Under the pieces are notes generated by a model that was given only the letters and a program-made list of their open reading frames with translations, did not search any database and had not been told where the DNA came from. 64,000 nucleotides of DNA, taken from contig OY987233.1 in the NCBI GenBank assembly GCA_963920705.1, forward strand, positions 2,656,001 through 2,720,000, given 5' to 3'. The DNA comes from Odiellus spinosus (Eukaryota > Arthropoda > Arachnida > Opiliones > Phalangiidae). Below, piece by piece: positions 1 to 12,000 of the stretch (within the stretch, counting starts at the first letter, position 1; each line of letters begins with the position of its first letter). A program made the position numbers and the translations under genes.

Positions 1-31
1 ATTTCGCGGCGTCTCTTTCGCGCGTGTTATC

Positions 32-3000
32 ATGTATTATTCAGATTATCCCAATCAGAAACCAGTGATATTGAGAGATTCCTACATGGAAGTACGAACC
101 ATCACAGTAATGGTACGTTAATAGTACTTTTTTCTTTAAAATGAGACTGTCAATTTATTTTAATTTTTAGTTTTATTAAACTATTAAAACGCCATATTCA
201 AAATTTTATACCCCTGCCGGTTGAAACGTTAGAAAGAAACTTCAAAATGAAATTGTCAAAAATTCAAATTATTAACTATGGTGAAATATAAATTTAATTA
301 TCTTTTATTTAAGAGAAATTTATTTTAAAACTTTGGCTATTGTAGAGCCTACAGTGGATTCTCGCTAGCCTAAGACATTAGCCATCAAACGCCGGCCTAT
401 TCTTTTAATGTTGAAGGCTAAAATATTTTATTTTTTTCAAACTCTACCAAACTTCAGAAATTAATTTAAACACCAAAAACGTGTCTAAAATTTGTTTGAA
501 AATTATCGTATACGTTTCTTGACACGAGCTACGGTCAACTATCATTTCTTAATCGATTTGAAACGGTAAAATGAAACCGATATTCAAATCGCCAGGAATC
601 GTTGTAAGCGGTGTTCTTTCGAATCAAAAGAAGGTTTCCCGTTCACACGACCCTAGCTAAACGTTTTGAAACAGTTAAAATCGATTCCAAAGCCTAGTAT
701 GAACGCGGCTAAAGTGATTCCGAAAATAAATTCAAAAGCCGTTTCATTTTAAGCTCCAAGTTTCCCTTTTTTGTAATCATAAGTTATATGCATATAAAAA
801 ATAATTTAGTTTCTGGGTAAAAGTATATTACTGTTCGATTAATCACACATGTATCATGCAAACACGTGCGGTGTTATGGTAAATGACGTTGAAATTAACA
901 TATAGAAGTAAAGAAATTAGGTCAGATGGCAAGTTCACCTCATTCGATACCGACGGAAATTAGTAATATTTCGTGATTCATCTGTGTAGTATATAACTAA
1001 AACATTCTGTCGTATGCTATAATATCGAGAATTCGGTACACGCGTATCGTCACTGAATTAGAATTAAAAGAGCCTTTTTTTGGGCAAAACGTATCAATAT
1101 AATAAAATTTAATGCTTGCCGTTTTGGATAATTCCGAAACAGTCGAACTTCGAAGACTCATAGTGAGTTATGATTTATATCGTAATTTTTTAATGTCCAA
1201 TAACTTTTAATTTTCTTATTTCTGTCTCTGATTAAACGGAAAATTAGAGCTAAAAATGCTTTTGAATTTATTTTCGGAATTTTTAGAGACGTTTTAGGGG
1301 TTTAAATAAATTTCGAAAGTTTGGTAAAATTTCCATTAAATTAATATAAATTCGGGCCAATCATATTATTTCAGCCTTTAACAGCGCTTTTACTGCGTTA
1401 ATGTGAAAAGAATAGGCCGGCGTTTGATGCCAAAGACCTTGGACATCAAACGCCGGCCTATTCTTTTAATGAAATAATATGATTGGTCCGATTTTATATT
1501 TACCTTTATTCAAACTGCACCAAACTTTCGAAATTAATTTAAACATCAAAAACGTGTCTAAAATATGCTTGAAAATTCTCATATACGTTTTTGGCACGGT
1601 GATTCTGAAAATGAATTCAAAAGCTGTTCCATTTTTGGCTCCAAGTTTCCATTTATATAACTGACCAACCGAGAGAATTTAAACAGACGTTCCGATAGAG
1701 CAACCGACAAGATAAACATAATACGTCAAATTTCAAGGATTTAGATCGATTTCAAATAAATCGATATAAAGGAAATATCGCTCAAGTCACGACCGATGTA
1801 GTTCATATAATTATCTCTATCTTCATTAATATATATAATTTAATATACGTAAAAAATTTAGAAATCAGATTAAAGGGTAAGACATGGCTAAATAAATTCA
1901 CTCAAAACCATTCAACCGTTGTCTTGGAAAGAGGATTTGAAATAAGCATCAAGACCCTTTTCGAGTGAGAATTTTAAATTCAAAGACCAATTTTCGGCCG
2001 ATTTATATTTCCCGACCAAATTGTAGTTCTATCTTTCAAGAAAAGCGCGCGAATTTCCTCGCGCCAAATCTCAATTACATTCATTGATAAGAAAGCGCGC
2101 GAAATACCGCGCGATATTTCTGATTTTTTTCCGAGCGATTACGTGTTTTATATTTAATAATTTAACTAACTTTAATGGAACTTTTTAGCTACACCTTAAT
2201 CCCCTCTGGAAAATTTGTGAACATCTTTGACTTTAGTTGTTTATTACCAACTATCTTTTGAGCATAAATCCGAATTTTTGATTTTAGTCGACTACCACTC
2301 TTTAAAGGAAGAATGCAACCTAACAACAAGTGTTTTTTATCGATTCATTATCGTTTAAATAAGCCTAATCCAACAGTAAAAATAATTTACAAACAAATAT
2401 TAAACTAGAAGTAAATTAAAACTAACCCAAAAATAGGCTTAGATTCATGGACCTATCCTGAATTCCCCGGGAGTATAAGGACTAGCGACCAATGACATTG
2501 ACATGGAGATCCTTCATTCATCATATAAGAGCCTTCGATCAATGTCATTGGTCGCTAATTCTTATATGGGGAGCTCAGCTGATCTCCATGAATCCAACTA
2601 ACACTTGTAAGCCTATTTTCCGGGTAAGTATTAAATTTATTTCTAGTTTAATATTTGTTTGTAATTTTGTGTTACTGTTGAATTAGGCCTATTTAAAAGA
2701 TAAGGACTCGATAAACAAATCACTTGTTGCACTCTACCTTTAAGATGAGTGGCTTAAAAATTATGAACAGTATTTCTGAAAGTGACTGAAATTAGCCTTA
2801 AAATCACTTGTCGTTAGGATGCATTTTTCCTTTAAGAATAAATTGTGTAAGCAAAAGTTGATAACAAACAGGCCAAAAAAACTATCCAATCACGTTTTCT
2901 GAGCAAAATTAATTTCGCCAATAAAAATCACAGCTTCTGAACTTTTATCACACGAAAGTGATTGGCTTAATATCAAATTTAAATCGGTCTGCAGTCACTT

Positions 3001-6000
3001 ATTAGAGATGAAAGAATTAGTTTTCGATGAAAATATCGTAAAAACGTCTCCGTTTCAAGGGCATCACGTTACAGATGTGACGACAAAAATCTTTTTATCT
3101 TATGTTTGCTCCCAACTGAACTAACTTTGCGGGATTTATGGTTTTGGTATAGCAGACGTTTTCAGAAGATAACACGGCTTATAAAACTCGGTTATAAAGA
3201 CTTTTAGCTGCCTTTATTTATTAATATTATAATACAACAGATGAATAAACTCGGGTTATGGTGTTTAGTAAAACAGGAGAATATTTAGTTAATGTAAGTT
3301 ATGTTTAAAGTATACTAGACTCTTAGATAACAATATGTTTTTCATAGATTAGGACTGTTAAAATATGCTTTAAAACTGTATCAAAACTCTCCAAAGGTTT
3401 CGACGAATTTTACTATTAATTATCAAAGTCGCGAACTTGATTCGCTTAGGCTAAATTCGTCTGGAAGAAATTAAGGATGTAAAAATTCTCGTGATAAGAT
3501 AGTTGCTAATGTCATTGAAATATCGTGTAATTAATTTGACTGTAAAACAAACATCTCTTTCGGTTCACGAAGTTCCATTTCAAAGACGATTACTCTCATT
3601 TCCTGCGGGCCTAATTTCGTAACTTTAAAGGGAAACTTGAAGATAATAAATAGAAAAGCTTTTGAATTTATTTTCGGAATCACAGGATGGCAAAAAACGT
3701 ATTCCAGAATCTTCAAACAATATTTAGACACGTTTTTGGTGTTTAAGTTAATTTCTAAAGTTTGGTAAAATTTGAGTAAAAGTAAATATAAATTCGAACC
3801 AATCATATTATTTCAGACTTCAACAGCGCTTGTAATGTTGGCGTTTGATGGCCAACGCCGGCCTTTCCTTTTAATGTTAAGACAAGACATTACAAGCGCT
3901 GTTGAAGGCTGCAATAATATGATTGGTCCGAATTTATATTTACTTTTATTCAAATTTTATCAAACTCTAGAAATTAATTTAAACACTAGAAACGTGTCTA
4001 AAAATTGTTTGAAAATTCTGGAATACGTTTTATGGCACGGTGATTCCGAAAATAAATCCAAAAGCTGTTCCATTTCTAGCTCATAAATTTTAATTATTTA
4101 AAACTTCGATATATTACTTGCACTTTGTTTTATTAGATTTAATATGGTCAAAATCGATTGCAAATAACTTATTTTCCCGAATCTAGTATCCCTTTAAATA
4201 TATCATGTCTTGTTTACTTATTTTTATTTGACGAACTATGACCTTTTACTTTCTAGCCAAGAAGACCCAGTGTATTTCGGAGGCATAAAACAGTGGGTCC
4301 ACCTGTTTCTGATTCGGTAATGTCCGTGGAACCTGAAGATAGAAGGTTTTTCGACCAATTTCGTTCCAAAAGTTCAACGTTTCGAGAAGTACTAGCCGAA
4401 TTCTTAGGAACATTTGTTTTAACGGTAAGCTCATAGTATTGTTTTTTAAATATAATCAAAACGTACTGAGTTCACACTAGCCCTTGGAATCGATTTAAGC
4501 TGTTTCAAAACGTTTCGCTAGAGTCGTGTGAACGGGAATCCGTCTTTTCTCGAATTAGTTTGATTCGATTTCTCGAAACTGCTTCGGGAAACTTGTTTCG
4601 TATCGATTCGGTTTCATCAACCAATAGATGAAGCTACGATAAATCGATTTATAAAGATAACGCGTGAACCCATGCCGCTTAAAACGATTCCTGGCGATTT
4701 GAATATCGGTTTGATTTTACCGTTTCAAATCGATTAATTAAATGCTAGTGTGACCGTAGCTTTAGAGAAAAACTTGACACTGAAAAATCGGTTTTTTAGG
4801 GAGATTTTTACTTTACAATTAAGATGGAAGTGAAAGGTTTTTGGGTTTTGTGAAAAACACTTCACTTAAGCCACGGTCACACTATCATTCCTTAATCGAT
4901 TTGAAACGGTAAAATCAAACCGATATTGAAAACGCCACCCGTCCACGTGCTACCTTTATAAATCGATTTATCGTAACTTCATCTATCTGTTGTTGAAACC
5001 GAATCGGTACAAAACTGGTTCCCGAAGCAGTTTCGAGAATTCGAATCAAATCGATTTGAGGAAAGACTGTTTCCCGTTCACACGACTCTATCGAATCGTT
5101 TTGAAACGGTTTTAATCGATTCCAAGGCCTAGTATAAAAGCTGCATTTGGATACATTCAAATTTAATTTAATCTCGTGAAGCAATTGTTTTTCAAATAGT
5201 AAACTTTATCACGTGGTATAAATTAAGTAATTGGCGCACGGGATGATACCTGTATGTCCGTCCTATATTTTCAAAAAATGATTTGCGAAATGAAAAGTTA
5301 AAGGGATCAATAGAAGGAAATATATTTCCAACGCAAATGATTTAACCCTCTTAATACTTGACAAGTACAAGTCGATGAAAACAAATTTGTTTCTTTCCGA
5401 AATATTCAAGTTTTTTATCGCATGTTCGTGAAAGACTTCATTTACAGCTAGGCTCTTATGTTTTAGAACAACGAAGTCTTAATGTATTATTCCACTGTCC
5501 ATTATTTTATTGCGAAGTAAATCAATGTTATGCACTTTAAAAATCGATTAGCTTTTAAAGAAAGGACACGGATATTTTAAGCTTAATGATTTCCAATGTT
5601 TGAGCTTGCGTGTTATTGTAGTGAATGGAATCTTTGAAAGAACAAGTTGAAAGCTAGGAAGAAAGGTGTTGATATATTATTCGACATATTTTCATTAGAA
5701 AAACTTTTAAATCTTTCAATAACCATCAAAAAAAATTGATAAGAAATGACGTGTTAATTAATAATTAGTTAGGTGCAATTATTATATACGTAATATATTA
5801 AAATTACAGAAATTTGTCCTTCTTTCTTCCAGTACTTTCATTGTTAAACATCGACATTTGAAATCAGGCTTAATCAGCGTTTTGAAATTAAGCTTAATCG
5901 ACGTTTGAAAATAGTCTTAATCGTAGGTTTGAAATTTGGCTTTATCATAGGTTTGAAATTACGCTTTATCTTAGGTTTGAAATTACGCTTTATCGTAGGT

Positions 6001-9000
6001 TTGATATTACGCTTAATCGACGTTTGAAATTAGGCTTGATCGACGTTTGAAATTGGGCTTAATCGACGTTTGAAATTAGGCTTGATCGACGTTTGAAATT
6101 GGGCTTAATCGACGTTTGAAATTAGGCTTGATCGACGTTTGAAATTAGGCTTAATCGACGTTTGAAATTAGGCTTGATCGACGTTTGAAATTAGGCTTAA
6201 TCGACGTTTGAAATTAGGCTTGATCGACGTTTGAAATTAGGTTAAATCGACGTTTGAAATTAGGTTAAATCGACGTTTGAAATTAGTGTTAATCTACGTT
6301 TGAAATTAGTGTTAATCTACGTTTGAAATTAGTGTTAATCTACGTTTGAAATTAGGCTTAATCTACGTTTGAAATTAGGCTTAATCTACGTTTGAAACAG
6401 TCGGTTTTAAAAATAGAATAATACTATTGCTTCATAGGTATAATTTTAGAAAACACGTAAAGGTTGACGAACTGTTTAAGTCGATATCTAAAGCCACAAA
6501 AACGAATTATTTTTTTATCTAACTTGGTTCTTAATATATACCAGAAATATTTAACTAAATACAACGGCCAAAATTATTTCTAATATTCCGCTTCAGGATC
6601 AATTTGCATACCCATGACTTTTATTCTTTTTGCCTTTAACAATCATTGCGGTGTGATGCCGCCTTGTTTTCTCTTGTTTGAAAACTGTTTTTTCGCTATA
6701 ACTTCAATGCCATTGTTAAGCCTTTGCAAAATCAACGGGGTGTGGTTCTTAAAACAATGCCCTTGGGTATTTTGATGTCCGTAAACAAAAGATCGACGAG
6801 ACGCCCAGAAAAAAATCGCTTATTCTGTAGCGTGCGAGAGGTTAAAGGCTGATACACGTAACTAAATATCGACCAAACTTTTTGAAATTGGTGTAGTATA
6901 GATACGTTCACAGTTGACACTTTCGAACCGTTTTCAAACCGTTTCGGATGTTCAAATCGTTTTTTTAAGATTGTAAATTTGTTTCTTGATCAAAGTTCTA
7001 CACGAGTGACCCCAAAATTTTATCATTTGATCTTTCCAAAACGGTTCAAAACGGTTTCCAAGTCTGCAGAGTGAACGCAGCTTATGTATCGTCTATACAA
7101 AATTTCAATCGTTTTCTCGGAAAGAAAATTTGAAATTAGGGTCAAGACATTGTTTTTGGAGAGAAAATTGATTTCCATAAAGTTGAGTGGCCTATTTTCG
7201 CGCGATTTATAATTCCCGCCATAATTTTGAGAAAACGCGCGAATTTCCTCGCGCCAAAATTTACGAAAGCGCGCTAAAAGTCTCGTGATAATTCTGATTT
7301 TTTCCGCGCGGCGGCGCCACTCGCAGGGATTTTTTTTCCTTTTTTTGTTGAATTTAGCCGCGTGTCACCCTTTAATGTTAGCTATAGAATATATTCTTAC
7401 GTCATAGCAAACGAAACACGCTATTTGCCGTTATAATACCCTAATGATATTACATTCTTATAAACGTCGCTATAGGAGAAACATAAATCGGGCCTAACTT
7501 GAATAATATATTATGACTAATTCAGGCCTGGTATACATATAGGATAAAGTTTATTTCTATACGAATTGATGAATAGTAATTGCTTTTATAACGAATATGA
7601 TTTGTAGTTAGTGTATCCCTCTGTATTTATAGACCTTGTTAAAAAGAAATTTGATAAATTTTTCAATTTTCACTACATATTAGATTGGCAGAACATTCAG
7701 AAGGAAAAAATCAGTAAAATAACTTTGCTTGCTGGGTTCTAGGACTATCAACTACAGACACCTACGTCAATAGAAACGTATGAATAACAAAATATGACGT
7801 GCATAAACGTCCTCTAACGGCCAAAGAGTTATAGTAGTAGATTCACCTTCATTAGAGGTATTTTGAATTGAATTTCTATCGTTGGCGAGTCTTTGATACA
7901 AGTTTTCTTTAAAAGGAGAATAAAAGGACGAAACAACCTATTTTTAATCGATTAAGAATGCTAAAATAAAGATAAAAACAATAATATAACTCATGAAAAA
8001 TATTTTGTTATTTTATAATCAATTTCCAAGTTCCGATGCTAAGCCTAGGCTGCCTAGCTCGGTGAACTAGGCTAGCACGTCCTGTATTTATTTTTAATAT
8101 TCGCGGCTGTTCTTGTCGCCAATCACGAGCGAGTACGCGTACTTTTAAAATACGCGTACTCGCTCGTGATTGGCGACTAGATCAGAAGGGAATATTAAAA
8201 AAATACGGCTCGTGCTCGCCTAGTTCGCCGAGCTAGGCAGCCAAGGCTTAGCATCTGCAAGTTTCGTAACTTTGGAAATTGATTATAAAATAAAGAAATG
8301 TTTTTGGTGAGTTATATTATTGTTTTTCTCATTATTTTAGCATTCTAAATCGATTAAAAATAGGTTGTTTTGGCCTTTCATTCTCCCTTTAAGGAAAAAT
8401 GCCACTCTGAAGTTTCTTTTTTATTTTAAAATGATAAAACACCGATTTTTTTATTCGCCTTTAGTCGAAATACGAGGCTTTGCATAATCTCGTAAAATTA
8501 CAATTTCGAGATAGACTTACAGAGAAGTCTTTTTTATCTTCTCAAGGGCGAATGTCAACATAAAATTATCTATCAGTAGTAATGATTTAATATCAACCTA
8601 ATTAGCGCGGCGTCTTCAGGTCGTATTTCAATTTTCTCCCATTGATTAAAACCTAACCCATTCATTATCAGTTACATTTGGAATCGCGCCCTCGAAGCAA
8701 TTCTGATGTTAATTACGATGAAAAATACTGATTTCCCTTAAAGGGACTAGGAAATTCCTATTTTAAAATATCTATTCTGCTTAATTTGGTTTGACCACTT
8801 TCGTTGAAATAAATTTCCAAGTTTTTGTTTGTCATTAATTAGGTGATCATTTGAAAATTTAAAATTCACGCGTGTAACCATGGCAACGTTCGCGCCAAAA
8901 AACGCGCGCCACCGACTCTCTTTACTTTCAAACGGAATTAGGCCCAAATTAGGCTTAGCGTAAAATCAACCTGAAAGATCTTTTTCGTGTGTAAAAGTGA

Positions 9001-12000
9001 ATTATTTTATGGATAATAGCCAGAATAATATCGTTTTCTCTTCGTAAGTTATTTTAATATAGTTATGGTTTATATCTAATTAAATATTTAGAAATTAACT
9101 AGTCTAAGGGAAGTTATGATACCATGTTAAATTCACGTGACTTGTAATGTTCGTGATTGTCTACAGAATTGCTTATATTCTAAATGGAATTTACTAGTAG
9201 CAAGAATAGATTTAACACAAGAATATGGAAGAGCTATACATTTGTATGTGTGCTAGTGACAATCGGGCGGAGCCTTGGGGTTTTACGCCGCGCCTCATAT
9301 CACGTGCACAGAAAGCGTTTTATCCATTTTTTTCTTTGAATTTTTTTTCTACCCTAAAAAGAGTTTAACTTGAAATTCTTGAACTCACGTTTCATGGCCC
9401 CTTTAAAAAAACTTGCTAAATTTTTATGTCGTCAACTCTCTCAGGATATAATCTTTAGGCTTATCATATCTAAAGTGTTTAAATGGAGAAGAAAATAACA
9501 AGCCGTTTCTAATCGGTTCAGTTGTAAAATTAGTAAGAATTGTTTAACACTTTCTGCGCGTAACTGGAAGCTTGTAACTGTTAAAGGCCCTATCTGCTCT
9601 ATAATTTTCCCCTTGAAAATTACCTTCCCTTATGTACACATAGCTTACGCTGTACAATTTATGTCGTTCGCTAAGCAAGAAAAGAAGGCGACCTTAAAGG
9701 GGATTTAGAAATCGCAGATAGTCTCGTTAAGGCAGAAGTAAGCAGTTAATTCAGAAGCCATGTTGTTTTTGTAAACCTAAACCCCGCAAGAATAAATATT
9801 TTTCACTATTCACAACTAGAATAATTGAATTATTTAATGATTTAGTTGTTTAACTTGTCCCTTACGTGGTATTATCCAAAGTTTTATCTGTAATTCATGG
9901 ACTATTTTAATACGGTAGATAAAACTGACACTTTTTGATCTTCTTTGTTTTATCTAGTTATGCGGTAACGCTATTGGAGCCGTCGTAGTGTTCAAAGGCG
10001 GCTCAACTGACATAAAATTAATAATTGGACCACTGGGATGGGGTTTTGCTGTTGGCTTCGCTATTTACATTGCTGGAGGACCCGCTGGTATGTTAAAACA
10101 TACAAACATAAACCATAATGTTTTCTGCTGAAAACTTTCTTTAGCTTTTTAATTTTTTCATACAATACTGAACACGTAACAATATCGAACCGTAACAAAT
10201 AAATTACTCCACCTATTAAATTACAAATTAATTATCCCACTAATTAAATTACAAATTACTTACCCCACCAGTTAAATTACAAATTAATTACCCCACCAGT
10301 TAAATTACAAATTAATTACACCACCAATTAAATTACAAATGAATAACCCCACCAATTAAATTACAAATTAATTACCCACCAATTAAATTATAAAACTAAT
10401 TACCTCGTCAATTAAATTAAAATTAATTACTACACCAATTAAAATACAAATTAATTATCCCATCAATTAAAGTACAAATTAATTATCCCACCAAACAAAT
10501 TACCCCACCAAATAAATGACAAATTAATTAACCCACCGATTAAATTACAAATTACTTACCGCACAAGTTAAAATACAAATTAATTACCCCACCAATTAAA
10601 TTACAAATTACTTACCCCACCAATTAAATTACAAATTACTTACCCCACCAATTAAATTACAAATTAATTACCCCACCAATCAAATTACAAATTAAATACC
10701 CCACCAATTAAATTACAAATTTATTACCCCACCAATTAAATTACAAAATAATTAACCCATCAGTTAAATTACAAATTAAATACCCCACCAATCAAATTAC
10801 AAATTAATTACCCCACCAATTCAATTACAAATTACTTACCCTACCAATTAAAATAAAATTAATTACCCCAACAATTAAATTACAAATTACTTACCCTACC
10901 AATTAAATTACAAATTAATTCCCCCACCAATTAAATTACAAAATAATTACCCCATCAGTTAAATTACAAATTAATTACCCCACCAATCAAATTACAAATT
11001 AATTACCCCACCAATTCAGTTACAAATTACTTACCCCACCAATTAAAATAAAATTAATTACCCCAACAATTAAATTACAAATTAATTACCCCACCAATTA
11101 AATTACAAAATAATTACCCCACCAATTAAATTACAAAATAATTACCCCACCAATTAAATTACAAAATAATTACCCCACCAGTTAAATTAAAAATTAATTA
11201 CCCCACCAATTAAATTACAAAATAATTACCCCACCAGTTAAATTACAAATTAATTACCTCACCAATTAAATTACAGTTTAAATGAGTTTATAATAAAAGA
11301 AACACAATTTTAACAGGGGCCCATTTGAACCCGGCTGTAAGTGTAGCGTTGGCATCAGTAGGAAAATTCCGTTGGAGCAAAATCATTCATTACATGTTGG
11401 CTCAATATCTCGGAGCATTCCTTTCGGCTGCTGTACTGTTTGGAATCTATAAAGGTGTGTTTTCAACATCAAATTTGTAAAAGTAAATTCATCTAAAATC
11501 TTATTTTCCACGCTTAAAGAATCATTTGACAAGTTTGATGGAGGTGAAAGATTGACAGGTAGTTCCTCTAACGCTACGGCCAATCTATTCTCTTGTTATC
11601 CTCAAGATCATGTTGGAACAGTGGCTTGTCTGATTGATCAGGTAATGCTTTCTTTATTCTACTTGAGCCAAGATATCATAATGTTCCAATCAACAGTAAC
11701 CAAAATCAGAAGTTTGAACATACTGCACTCATGGCAATAATTTATTTCCCCTTAAATACTGTTTTTTAAAACAATTTAAAACATACCCGAGGAATAGGCT
11801 TAGCTGCATTCATTGAGATCCTGAATTTGTTCGCATTGATGGGTCAGCGACCAATCGAATGTTATTTGAAATCTCACGGAGATCGCGCCTTAGCGACTGG
11901 CCTTTGCTAATAATTGCTCGCTGACCCATCAATGCGAAGAAATTCAGGATCTCAGTGAATCCAGCTAAGCCTATTTCTCGGGTAAGTTTTAAATTTATTT

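Noticed and set aside
3531..4086. Frames at 1479-1664, 3531-4086, 15330-15548, 27434-27622 and 33220-33423
   Set aside because: Translations of family A MITE arms.
4915..5184. Short frames such as 4915-5184, 19363-19794, 45657-45938 and 35735-35926
   Set aside because: All lie in family D MITEs and recur with the same peptide ([19 protein letters not shown] or mirror), so they are repeat sequence and not genes.
5873..6400. Regular repeats considered as a CRISPR array
   Set aside because: No unique spacers between units and the genome is eukaryotic; it is a minisatellite.
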